This document shows positions 26,749 through 35,142 of a stretch of DNA of 64,000 bases, in pieces. The notes under the pieces were generated by a model. It worked only from the letters and a program-made list of their open reading frames with translations, was not told the DNA's origin and searched no databases. The translations under genes were made by a program, and so were the position numbers. Numbering within the stretch: the stretch's first letter is position 1; each line of letters starts with the position of its first letter. The stretch covers positions 100,630 to 164,629 of the forward strand of contig JAFGQN010000173.1 in NCBI GenBank assembly GCA_016935665.1, in the 5' to 3' direction. The stretch is from Deltaproteobacteria bacterium (GTDB lineage Bacteria; Myxococcota_A; Polyangia; JAAYKL01).

Positions 26749-26772
26749 GAAACAACCGTTTTTCTTTTTTGA
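26747..26772. terminator. Weak bidirectional terminator
   Basis: AAGAAA/TTTCTT flanks a short loop, with T-rich DNA on the plus strand, in the 27-bp convergent gap between the EAL-HDOD and GGDEF genes. Confidence 0.35.
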
Positions 26773-26775
26773 ATT

Positions 26776-29025
26776 TTAATCCGTTGCCGGCGGGGGAATG
26801 CTGACGAGCGCCAGTTTCCGAGCGCGTTTTTTTGCAAACAAATCTGCATCCGCTCGTTTCATAAGCATCTCCAGCGTTTCACCTTGCGACTCGGAACACA
26901 CTGCCGTTCCCAAAGAAACGGACAGCTTAAATCGTTTGCCGAGTTTCTCATTGAATTCGCGTTCAAACCTGGCAAATCGCTTGCGGATTTTCTTCTCCAG
27001 CCCTTCGACCTTTTCGCTCACCAGCACCACTACAAATTCGTCTCCGCCGATGCGAGCAATTATATCTCTGTCGCGAAACGTTTCAGTCAATACCTGTGCT
27101 GCAGCACTGATGATCAAATCGCCATCTTCGTGTCCAAAAGTGTCGTTGATGCCTTTGAGCCCATCCACATCCGCATAAAACATCATCACCTGTAATCCGA
27201 CGTTCCGGGCAGAATTCAGCATCTTGTTGCCCAAATCAACGAACCCCCGACGGTTGTACACGCCCGTGAGTTCATCCAGCATCGATTGCGCCTTGAAACG
27301 CCTGAGCAGCATTGAACTTTTGACAACACTGCTTATATGCTCGCGCAATTCCTCATACATAAACAGAGGCGCTGAATCCGTGTATTCAAGTACCACATAT
27401 CCCAAATACTCATCGCGATGATACAGCGGCATAAAAATGTGATTTTGCAACTTTTCCGTCTGCAGCAAGCCCTCCAGGAAAATGCTGCGGGTTGGAATCT
27501 GTGTACAGCCGCGGGGATACACCACCACATCCGTGTGATGATTGTAGGCCAACATCAACTCACATTTTTCGGTATACTTCCATTGTGTTCGATTGATACT
27601 GTCCTGATTAAACACTGCCAGTACCAGACTGTTCACATTTAGCTGAGGCAGTCCCCTGGCAATACTTTCCAGTAATTCCCGCTGCTCAAATGAAGAGATA
27701 ATCCGCTGGGACACAACGTTTATATTGCGCTGAAACTGTCTTTCCTGAATCAGTGTCTGCCGCTCGCTGCGCGCACGATGTTCGTGCAGCAACTCGTTAC
27801 CCTGCTGCAACAGATTCTCCGCATGCGCCTGTTGCGTCATCTTGTCGAAAAGGGACGGTATGTAGGCGGTCAATTCCCGCAACGTTAGCGTTAAAAGTGC
27901 GACGCCGTCACAGCAGAATCCCACATTAAACAAAAACATATCCACTTCGTTTAAAAAAATGTAGCGGATATTGTGTTTTTGCACATCCCAGACCAGGGCC
28001 TGAATTAAATCCAATATTGACTGACGGAACACTTTTTCCCCTGCATAGTTGGAGGATGTTGTGTTTACCAACGGTAGAATATGCACCATCAGTTGGTCTG
28101 CTATCTCTTCTTTAGACAAACCTGCAATATGACTGTGGACCGCTCTGGCATTGGCGACTTCGTCGGAAAAACAGCCGCAACTGCGGCGAAACACCGGTTC
28201 GGTGGCCAAAACGGTTTCCATTGGGACTTTTTCTCCTGCTATCTGACTCAACACATGGTTCACTGCTTCGATGCCCATCTGGTACATCGGTTGACGAACG
28301 GTGGTCAACGCCGGATCGATGTTCGCAGCTTCCTCCACATCGTCGAATCCCGCCAGCGCCACCTTTCCGGGAACGTGTCTTCCCTGCGCAATCAGCTCCT
28401 CCAGTACTCCAAGAGCGGTGTTATCATTCACGCAAATCACGGCATCAAAATGCACGCCGCGCTCAATCAATTCCCGAATGGCCGTGGCGCCGTCCCGGCC
28501 GATGAAGCTGCCGTTGAGAATCAAATCCGGCTTGAATTTCACGCCGTTAGCCGCCATTGCACGTTTATAGGCTTCAAAACGCTGTTCCGCCTCTTCATGA
28601 CCTTTGGGTCCACGGATAAACACAATATCCCGATAATCATGAACTTCGACAAAATGTGCCACCATGCGCTCCACCCCTGGTGCATTTTCCACCAGGATAC
28701 TGGGAAACCCTTCAATTTTTTCGGAAACGCAAACCAGCGGAATCCCCCTGAACGACTCACACAGCTTTTGTGTAAACTCACGCCCGTGGTGTTCCGCGAT
28801 AGACCCCGTGAACACGATTGCCCCATCGATGTCGCTGTTGGGCGCAAACTGTTCAATGATGTCATAGTGAGCATCGAAATGGTCCACGCCGTCCTGACTG
28901 GTACCGGCAAAAGACAGCAAATCCACATTGCATTCAGCCGCCTGATGACAAATGCCTCGCCAAATGCCGGATTGATATTGTTCGTGTACAGCGTCAATGA
29001 GGACGCCAATTCTGGGTCTTTTCAT
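26776..29025 (-). CDS. Diguanylate cyclase with LacI-type ligand domain
   Basis: About 749 aa from the ATG at 29025; the ORF track opens at a TTG (29037). Residues 1-285 are a LacI/periplasmic-binding-type fold ('RIGVLIDAVHEQYQSGIWRG', 'CVNDNTALGVLEELIAQG', 'LAGFDDVEEAANIDPALTTV') but with no helix-turn-helix and no signal peptide, so it acts in the cytosol. A helical linker and a GAF-like domain (about 420-560) follow, then GGDEF (about 585-740). The active site is intact ('ARIGGDEFVVVL') with an RxxD inhibitory site five residues before it ('RDRD'). It should make c-di-GMP in response to a small ligand, perhaps a sugar. The 'FRRSCGC' motif after the ligand domain is a feature of this architecture. 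Confidence 0.85.
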   Translation of the reverse strand: MKRPRIGVLIDAVHEQYQSGIWRGICHQAAECNVDLLSFAGTSQDGVDHFDAHYDIIEQFAPNSDIDGAIVFTGSIAEHHGREFTQKLCESFRGIPLVCVSEKIEGFPSILVENAPGVERMVAHFVEVHDYRDIVFIRGPKGHEEAEQRFEAYKRAMAANGVKFKPDLILNGSFIGRDGATAIRELIERGVHFDAVICVNDNTALGVLEELIAQGRHVPGKVALAGFDDVEEAANIDPALTTVRQPMYQMGIEAVNHVLSQIAGEKVPMETVLATEPVFRRSCGCFSDEVANARAVHSHIAGLSKEEIADQLMVHILPLVNTTSSNYAGEKVFRQSILDLIQALVWDVQKHNIRYIFLNEVDMFLFNVGFCCDGVALLTLTLRELTAYIPSLFDKMTQQAHAENLLQQGNELLHEHRARSERQTLIQERQFQRNINVVSQRIISSFEQRELLESIARGLPQLNVNSLVLAVFNQDSINRTQWKYTEKCELMLAYNHHTDVVVYPRGCTQIPTRSIFLEGLLQTEKLQNHIFMPLYHRDEYLGYVVLEYTDSAPLFMYEELREHISSVVKSSMLLRRFKAQSMLDELTGVYNRRGFVDLGNKMLNSARNVGLQVMMFYADVDGLKGINDTFGHEDGDLIISAAAQVLTETFRDRDIIARIGGDEFVVVLVSEKVEGLEKKIRKRFARFEREFNEKLGKRFKLSVSLGTAVCSESQGETLEMLMKRADADLFAKKRARKLALVSIPPPATD

Positions 29026-29521
29026 CTCGACAGTCAAGTGTTCAACCCCTGTTGGCTGTTTTGAATCAAGTAGTTGACTCTGTTTTTTTTACAACAACAG
29101 TTTACTCTGTTTTTTGAACGTGTCGCAACGGATTTGGGTGAAATATTTCGAATATGTTGTCATTGCTGCACATATGCTACCCAATAAAATTGGTTTATCT
29201 TTTAATCAATTCCATTATCCTTCCCCAATAAATTCTGATCCGGATATATAATCCGTCCTCACCGACATGACTTCCTTTTGCAGTATTATCCACTACAGAT
29301 AGCCTTCTAAACTTGAACTAAATATTGTAAACAACCGTAATGATTAACTAATTTTATTTTTCATTTTTTTTTGAATCTAATTTTGTGTTCTCTGAATCAA
29401 ATGCTTTCTTCACTGGACGGGGAATCAAAAGAATATTATCATCGTAGATACTTAAAAAATTTCCCTCTTAAGGACGCAAAAAAGTCACAGGTGGGGTTTT
29501 CCAGGGAAAATGGAGGCGCTC
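29026..29521. other. Control region upstream of the mevalonate operon
   Basis: Nearly 500 bp without a supported ORF. It is AT-rich and contains a direct repeat of 'actctgttttttt' (about 29077 and 29105) near the diguanylate cyclase start. The final 20 bases hold 'aaaatggaggcgctc', the ribosome site of the HMG-CoA synthase gene. Promoters for both divergent units must be here. No specific operator could be fixed. Confidence 0.4.
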
Positions 29522-30568
29522 ATGAAGCCCAATAAGGCCGTTGGTATCGTTGGATACGGCGGATATATACCGCGATACAGGATTGACGCCGCGGAGGTTA
29601 ATCGGGTATGGAAAGACAGTGCCATGCCACTGGGACGATCGTTCAAGGCCGTTCCTGGCCCCGACGAGGATACAGCTACTATCGCCATTCAGGCGGCCCG
29701 CAATGCCATGCGGATGGCGCAAATCTCTCCGGAAAAATTGCGCGCCGTATGGTTTGGCACCGAATCCAAACCGTATGCAGTAAAACCCACATCCACCATC
29801 GTGGCGGACGCCATTGGTGCACTGCCCCACGCCAACGCTGCCGACTGGGAATTCGCCTGTAAACCGGGGACCGAAGCGATGCAGGCCGCCATTGCCATGG
29901 TGGGCAGTGGCATGGCACCTTACGCCATGTGCGGTGGAGCAGATACTGCGCAGGCACGTCCGGGCGATATTCTGGAATACAATACAGGCGCTGGTGGTGC
30001 ATCATTTATTCTGGGCGAAGCCGAAGAAAGCCTTGCAATTCTCGAGGCCTCTACATCCTATGTGACCAACACTCCGGACTTTTTTCGTCGCGAAGGGCAG
30101 CCGTACCCTTCCCACGGACAGCGCTTTACCGGAAAACCAGCGTATTTTCATCATATTCGCGCCGCGGTGGGCGAACTTCTGAATGAGACCGGCGCCACCC
30201 CTGAAAGCTTTAAATATGCTGTTTTCCATCAGCCCAATTACCAGTTTCCACTTAAGGTGGCCGCCAGTCTGGGATTTCCAAAAGAAAAAGTGGAACCGTT
30301 TATTTTAACAAGTCAGATTGGCAACACGTATTCCGGAGCGGCTCTGCTGGGACTGGCCACTGCGCTTGATGCAGCTGCCCCAGGAGACAAAATTCTACTG
30401 GCGTCTTACGGCTCCGGTGCCGGCTCGGACGCATTCAGTTTTACAGTGACGGAGCGCATTGAGGAAATTCGCAGCAGGGGCGTTTCCATCAAATCCTACC
30501 TGAACAGAACAAGGCTTATCGACTATGCGGTGTATGCACGCTATCGCGGCAAACTCAGGATGAACTGA
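29522..30568 (+). CDS. Hydroxymethylglutaryl-CoA synthase, archaeal type
   Basis: 348 aa; start at 29522 because GGAGG lies 6 nt upstream (the ORF-track start at 29510 would place the ribosome site inside the gene). It begins '[15 protein letters not shown]', the archaeal/short HMG-CoA synthase form. The nucleophile Cys is in '[11 protein letters not shown]' (about 113); the His block is '[12 protein letters not shown]'. It condenses acetyl-CoA and acetoacetyl-CoA to HMG-CoA. First gene of a packed operon with thiolase (16 bp on) and a DUF35 protein; these three form the channelling complex described in methanogenic archaea. Eukaryotic or Firmicutes-type MvaS is longer and differs in sequence. 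Confidence 0.9.
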   Translation: MKPNKAVGIVGYGGYIPRYRIDAAEVNRVWKDSAMPLGRSFKAVPGPDEDTATIAIQAARNAMRMAQISPEKLRAVWFGTESKPYAVKPTSTIVADAIGALPHANAADWEFACKPGTEAMQAAIAMVGSGMAPYAMCGGADTAQARPGDILEYNTGAGGASFILGEAEESLAILEASTSYVTNTPDFFRREGQPYPSHGQRFTGKPAYFHHIRAAVGELLNETGATPESFKYAVFHQPNYQFPLKVAASLGFPKEKVEPFILTSQIGNTYSGAALLGLATALDAAAPGDKILLASYGSGAGSDAFSFTVTERIEEIRSRGVSIKSYLNRTRLIDYAVYARYRGKLRMN

Positions 30569-30584
30569 GCCAGGGAGCAAACAG

Positions 30585-31724
30585 GTGACAATGAAAATCG
30601 AAATAGCCGGCGTGGGAACAACCAAATCGGCAGAAAAATGGGAACTGGGTCTGCTCGATATCGCCATTAAAGCCGCGGGGAAAGCGCTCAAGGATGCGGG
30701 TTCCGTAACACCGGATGCGGTCATTGTCGCCAACGCCCTTGGGGGCGCTCTGGGAGACCAGCAGAATCTTGCGCTGCATGTGGCCGGTGGGCTTGGATAT
30801 AGTCATGCCGAAACTTACAGTGTCTGTTGCGATGAAGCATCCGGCGGCGCTGCTGTGCGACTGGCGTCAGCACTGATTCGCTCTGGCATGCACGATACGG
30901 TTTTGGTAGTGGGCGCGGAAAAAACCAGCGATGCATTGCCAGATATGCTGGAAACGGTGCGGTCTGCAGGTTTGGATGCCGCCAGGGAAGCGTCTTTTGG
31001 ATTCAGCCCCACCATCGCCGGAGCCCTGGGCATGCAACACTATTTGAGCACGTACCACCTGGACAAAGAGGCGTTCTATCACATCGCTCGCATTGCCCAT
31101 CAGCATGGAAGTACCAATCGCAACGCTATTTTCCCGTGGGCTCTGGACCGGAAACAGTACCTGAAATCGCCCATTGTGGCGACGCCACTGTCCGTATGCG
31201 ATAATGCCCCTCCCTGTGATGGCGCAGCCGCCGCCATTTTAAAAAAGGGTTCCGTTCAAACCAGCAACGTTTGTATTCTGGGTAGTGCCAACACATCCGA
31301 CAGGAAGGGAATTGTGTTTCCTATTACCTCGCTTCAGCTGCCCGCAGCGACACAGAGTGCCACCATGGCGTTAAAGGAAGCAGGGAGTCAGCTGTCAGAT
31401 ATGTCACTAATGGAATTGCACGACGCCAATACGTTCCTTGCGGCGCTATCTATCGAGGCTGTGGGTTTGGCTCAGCCCGGAAAAGCGCTGGAGCGGGCAC
31501 AAACCGATGATTTCCTGCTCACCGGCACCATGCCTTTGTGGACGTTTGGCGGCCATAAATCCAGAGGGCTCGCCCCTGGCGCCAGTGGAATGTATCAACT
31601 GGTGGAAGCCGTGCTCGAATTGCGCGGCGACGCGGGAGAAAATCAGATAACCAATGCCAATAAAGCGCTGGTGCAGTGTCTGGGCAGTTTCGGCGCCCAG
31701 GCGGTGACCCATGTATTAGGATGA
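30585..31724 (+). CDS. Thiolase (acetoacetyl-CoA thiolase, archaeal/SCP2-like), with altered His motif
   Basis: 379 aa from the GTG at 30585 ('agggag' 7 nt upstream); the ATG at 30591 is also possible. The nucleophile Cys lies in 'SVCCDEASGGAAVRLA' (about 81). The 'LMELHDANTFLAALSIEA' block is typical of archaeal/SCP2-type thiolases. The usual GHPxGATG motif, whose His is catalytic, here reads GLAPGASG (about 328-335), so His is replaced by Leu; a His lies three residues earlier than the motif ('GGHKSRG'). The C-terminal block is 'QCLGSFGAQAVTHVLG'. Context says it supplies acetoacetyl-CoA to the synthase. The change could alter rate or substrate, or another His may stand in. Confidence 0.85.
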   Translation: MTMKIEIAGVGTTKSAEKWELGLLDIAIKAAGKALKDAGSVTPDAVIVANALGGALGDQQNLALHVAGGLGYSHAETYSVCCDEASGGAAVRLASALIRSGMHDTVLVVGAEKTSDALPDMLETVRSAGLDAAREASFGFSPTIAGALGMQHYLSTYHLDKEAFYHIARIAHQHGSTNRNAIFPWALDRKQYLKSPIVATPLSVCDNAPPCDGAAAAILKKGSVQTSNVCILGSANTSDRKGIVFPITSLQLPAATQSATMALKEAGSQLSDMSLMELHDANTFLAALSIEAVGLAQPGKALERAQTDDFLLTGTMPLWTFGGHKSRGLAPGASGMYQLVEAVLELRGDAGENQITNANKALVQCLGSFGAQAVTHVLG

Positions 31725-31728
31725 CACA

Positions 31729-32130
31729 ATGCAAATAGCAAAATCCTGGCGAAGACAGCCCTCCAACCTGCGTCTCGAAGGCACCCGATGCACCGGGTGT
31801 GGACAACTGGAATTTCCGACGGTCATTCGCTGCGCCCAATGCGGTGAAATTGAATTCGAAACGTATCAGTTTGCGGGCAAAGGGAAAGTCATTGTGGCCT
31901 CCACTGTTTACGAAGCCACTCGGGACTTCGGTGAACACGTGCCCTATTGTGCGGCAATTATTGAACTGGAAGAAGGCATTCATCTGGCGACAATGATCAC
32001 TGATGTGGATCCCGCCGATGTTACTGTGGGAATGGAGGTCGAGATGGTGACCCGCCGCATTGCCGCCCAGGGAGACAACGGGCCTATTTTGTACGCTTAC
32101 AAATTTGCGCCGCAACTGCAGATTTTATGA
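31729..32130 (+). CDS. DUF35 zinc-ribbon OB-fold protein
   Basis: 133 aa. A four-Cys zinc ribbon ('CTGCGQLEFPTVIRCAQCG', about 21-38) precedes an OB-fold ('GKGKVIVASTVYEATRDF', 'IELEEGIHLATMI'). In archaea this family bridges acetoacetyl-CoA thiolase and HMG-CoA synthase, giving a shared CoA-binding site that channels acetoacetyl-CoA. Position between those genes and the isomerase supports the same role. It starts 4 bp after the thiolase stop and overlaps the next gene by ATGA, so translation is coupled. Confidence 0.9.
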   Translation: MQIAKSWRRQPSNLRLEGTRCTGCGQLEFPTVIRCAQCGEIEFETYQFAGKGKVIVASTVYEATRDFGEHVPYCAAIIELEEGIHLATMITDVDPADVTVGMEVEMVTRRIAAQGDNGPILYAYKFAPQLQIL

Positions 32131-33167
32131 GCGGGATTTATAACAGAAAACGCAGCCACATTGTAATCTGTACAGAGAAAGATGTGGCGTTTCGCCAATC
32201 CACTCTCCTGGAAGAAGTGGAACTGCTGCATTGTGCCCTCCCTGAACTGGATTTGACAGATGTGTCGCTGGCGACGCATATCGCCGGTCATACAATTACC
32301 CATCCGTTTATTATTGGCGCCATGACCGGAGGCACAGGCGATGGCAACGCGTTTAACCTGGCACTGGCCAGAACCGCAGCACAGTTTGAGACCGCGTTTT
32401 GCCTGGGCAGTATCCGTCCGGCCCTGGTGGACCCCACCTGCATCCCGGAGTTCGATGTGAAAAAAGAGGTGCCCAATGTGCTGGTGTTCGCCAACATTGG
32501 CGCCAACCAGCTCTCCACTTTTGGCGCCCCACAGATTCTCGACCTGGCCCGGCGTTTGGCGGATGGTCTGATGGTGCATCTGAATGCTGGAATGGAGCTG
32601 ATACAGCCGAGCGGCGACACCTGTTTTTCCGGTCAGGTGGACGCCATAGCCAGGCTGGTGGAAGTGGCCGGGGATTTTCCCATTGTTGTAAAAGAAACCG
32701 GCATGGGATTGTCACTGAAGGACGGCGTGAGCCTCAAACAGGTGGGAATAAAAACTGTTGAAACGGCGGGGGCGGGGGGCACCAGCTGGATTGGGGTGGA
32801 AACTGAACGAGCGTCTGGGACAGACAAAGCAGTGGGCGAACTGCTGCGCGATTTCGGCATTCCCACTGCCGCCAGCATTTCGTGGATGCACCAGCTGGGA
32901 TTGGAAACCATCGGATCCGGGGGAGTGTACACCGCCATGGATGCAGCTAGAGCAATTCGTCTGGGGTCCTGTGCCGTGGCCATGGCGCGCCCCTGGTTAC
33001 TGGCATATCAGGCAGATGGCATTGCAGGTCTTTGGGCGCTCATGGAAGAACTCATCCTGGGATTGAAATATCTGATGGTCTGTGTGGGTGTGAAAGATAT
33101 TTCTTCTCTACAGAAGGCGGATTGCATTATTGGGCAACGTCTGCAACAATATCTTAATTTCAAATAG
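32127..33167 (+). CDS. fni: Type 2 isopentenyl-diphosphate isomerase, divergent active site
   Basis: 346 aa, FMN-dependent TIM barrel that interconverts IPP and DMAPP. Family blocks: 'PFIIGAMTGGTGDGNAFN', 'FANIGANQL', 'VVKETGMGLS', 'GAGGTSWIGVE', 'GSGGVYTAMDAARAIRLG'. The substrate/metal block normally HLNxLQExxQPEGD reads 'HLNAGMELIQPSGD' (151-164): the Gln proposed as acid/base is Met156, the metal-binding Glu157 is kept, and the Glu of PEGD is Ser162. This makes it either a slower isomerase, or one with changed substrate. It overlaps the DUF35 gene by 4 bp and is 8 bp from mvaD. Confidence 0.85.
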   Translation: MSGIYNRKRSHIVICTEKDVAFRQSTLLEEVELLHCALPELDLTDVSLATHIAGHTITHPFIIGAMTGGTGDGNAFNLALARTAAQFETAFCLGSIRPALVDPTCIPEFDVKKEVPNVLVFANIGANQLSTFGAPQILDLARRLADGLMVHLNAGMELIQPSGDTCFSGQVDAIARLVEVAGDFPIVVKETGMGLSLKDGVSLKQVGIKTVETAGAGGTSWIGVETERASGTDKAVGELLRDFGIPTAASISWMHQLGLETIGSGGVYTAMDAARAIRLGSCAVAMARPWLLAYQADGIAGLWALMEELILGLKYLMVCVGVKDISSLQKADCIIGQRLQQYLNFK

Positions 33168-33175
33168 GCATTTTT

Positions 33176-34171
33176 ATGGAAAAAACAGTTGAAGCGCGCG
33201 CCCACGCCAATGTGGCGCTGGTGAAATATTTTGGCAAGCGGGATTTGGCCCTCAACCTGCCGGCGGCCCCCAGTGTATCCATCACTCTTTCGCCGTTGAA
33301 CACCGTTACCCGAATGTCGTTTACCGACAACGACTCCGATGAGATCTGGCTGGGGGACACCCTGGCGGACAGTAAATTTTCAACGCGTATCTCCAATTAT
33401 CTGTACATTTTCAGAGAGTTGTCCGGAGAGCACCGAGGCGTCCGCATTTCAACCCAAAACAATTTTCCCACCGCTGCAGGCCTGGCTTCTTCTGCTTCGG
33501 GATTTGCAGCGCTGGCGAAAGGTGCGGCCCGGCTGTTTGGACTCAATCTGTCAGAAGCCGAGATGTCCGCGCTGGCACGGCGGGGTTCCGGATCCGCTGC
33601 CCGGTCCATATGCGACGGCTTTGTGGTCTGGCACAGAGGTGAAAAAGCGGATGGCTCCGATTCCTTTGCACAGTCCATTGCCCCCGCCAATCACTGGGAT
33701 GTGCGCGTTCTCGTCGGAGTGACAACCACCGGTCCCAAAGACATTGGTTCCACCTTTGCCATGGAGCGCACGCGGCTGTTATCCCCTTACTACCAGCCCT
33801 GGATTCAGACCACCCATGTGAATGCGGCCGAGGCGGTTGACGCCATTGAGCAAAAGGACATCGAAAAGCTGGGGGAAATCACCGAGTACAGCGCACTGGC
33901 CATGCATGGCGCGATGATGGCAACCGAACCGCCTATCGTTTTTTTAAAGGGCACCACCCTCGACGTGTTTCATCTGACACGCCAGCTGCGAAAGGAAGGT
34001 ATTGGCGCCTATTTTACCTGTGACGCCGGTCCCCAGCCCAAGGTGTTGTGCGAAGCGAAAGATGTAATGACAGTGGAACAGCGGTTGCGCGAATTTCCCG
34101 GTATTCTCGACGTCATCCACTGTTCGGTGGCAACCGGGGCGACTGCGCATTTTATTGACCATGAATCATGA
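33176..34171 (+). CDS. mvaD: Diphosphomevalonate decarboxylase
   Basis: 331 aa, GHMP-kinase fold. Motifs: 'ANVALVKYFGKRDLALNLP', the phosphate loop 'FPTAAGLASSASGFAALA', 'RRGSGSAARSICDGFVVW', 'SDSFAQSI', and the catalytic Asp in 'FTCDAGPQPKVL'. It converts mevalonate 5-diphosphate to IPP with ATP. The related phosphomevalonate decarboxylases of archaea are an alternative that would change the order of steps; the sequence alone does not exclude it. No mevalonate kinase, phosphomevalonate kinase or HMG-CoA reductase is in the window, so these must be elsewhere if the pathway is complete. Confidence 0.9.
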   Translation: MEKTVEARAHANVALVKYFGKRDLALNLPAAPSVSITLSPLNTVTRMSFTDNDSDEIWLGDTLADSKFSTRISNYLYIFRELSGEHRGVRISTQNNFPTAAGLASSASGFAALAKGAARLFGLNLSEAEMSALARRGSGSAARSICDGFVVWHRGEKADGSDSFAQSIAPANHWDVRVLVGVTTTGPKDIGSTFAMERTRLLSPYYQPWIQTTHVNAAEAVDAIEQKDIEKLGEITEYSALAMHGAMMATEPPIVFLKGTTLDVFHLTRQLRKEGIGAYFTCDAGPQPKVLCEAKDVMTVEQRLREFPGILDVIHCSVATGATAHFIDHES

Positions 34172-34198
34172 CACGAACGACCTCCAGGGGAGCTTTCA

Positions 34199-35104
34199 AT
34201 GCGCAATAGCCTGCCATCTCGCATAAAGTCACCAATTCTGCTCTTTTCACTGATTTGGTTAATTGCCGGGAATGCGGGATGCCAATCGCGGGAAAAAACC
34301 GGACGCCTGGAAGTATACCGCCTTGCACGCTCACAAATGCGTCGACCAATGGATTATGCGGTGCTCAAGGCGCCAAAGGAGATGGTTCAGGATAAAACGA
34401 AGGTACCTGTGTTTGTCCTGCTGCATGGTATGGGAGACGATCATACGTCGCTGGATAAATACGGTATCGCGGACTATTTGCATACCGCCATGGTCAATGG
34501 CGACATTCCACCGGCTCACTTTGTTGTGCCCAATGGGGAAAAGGGATTTTACCTCAATTGGTACGATGACAGCCACCCGTACGAAAAATTGATCATGCTG
34601 GATGTGATCCCATCGGCCCTAAAGGTTCTTGGTCTGCGCCAGGATTATCCGCTGCATATCATCGGCGTCTCCATGGGAGGAGCGGGCGCATTGCGCATTG
34701 GATTGAACTATCCCCATCGATTCGTGAGCATCAGTGTGTTTTCCGCGCTGATTTTCACCGAAGAAGAAGCGCAGAAAATGATGAAACGTCCACTGGTGCG
34801 CCTGTTGATGAATACCGAACGCATTTGGGGTGACGGCAGTGACCCGGAATTTGCAAAGACGCTGGATGTGTACGGATTGAGCGCCGCCCTGGAACCCGAT
34901 CTCAGACCGCGTATATTCATCACCTCCGGCACCCGGGAGAACGACGCGTTTACGGAATCCGCAATGAAATTTACCGCCCATTTATCGAAGATGGCGGTCC
35001 CCTACCGGTACCAGAGCTTTGAGGGAAAACACGGCTGGAAATACTGGCAAAAAGTACTGCCCGATGCACTGCACTTCGCGCTTTGGGACACGGTCCGTCC
35101 GTAA
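34199..35104 (+). CDS. Esterase-family alpha/beta hydrolase lipoprotein
   Basis: 301 aa, with 'aggggagc' before the ATG. The signal ends in 'LIAGNAGC', a plausible lipobox. The domain is of the putative-esterase (EstD/antigen 85-like) type: 'FVLLHGMGDDHTSLDKYG', nucleophile elbow 'GVSMGGAG' (Ser158), late Asp in 'RENDAF' and His in 'GKHGWKYWQ'. It is 27 bp after mvaD and probably the last gene of the operon; an envelope esterase has no obvious place in isoprenoid synthesis, so the link may be only transcriptional. Its last 30 coding bases recur, diverged, at 36581-36609. Confidence 0.8.
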   Translation: MRNSLPSRIKSPILLFSLIWLIAGNAGCQSREKTGRLEVYRLARSQMRRPMDYAVLKAPKEMVQDKTKVPVFVLLHGMGDDHTSLDKYGIADYLHTAMVNGDIPPAHFVVPNGEKGFYLNWYDDSHPYEKLIMLDVIPSALKVLGLRQDYPLHIIGVSMGGAGALRIGLNYPHRFVSISVFSALIFTEEEAQKMMKRPLVRLLMNTERIWGDGSDPEFAKTLDVYGLSAALEPDLRPRIFITSGTRENDAFTESAMKFTAHLSKMAVPYRYQSFEGKHGWKYWQKVLPDALHFALWDTVRP

Positions 35105-35142
35105 ATCCCCTCGGATCAGCGAAAAACCTGTGGTATCTGAGG

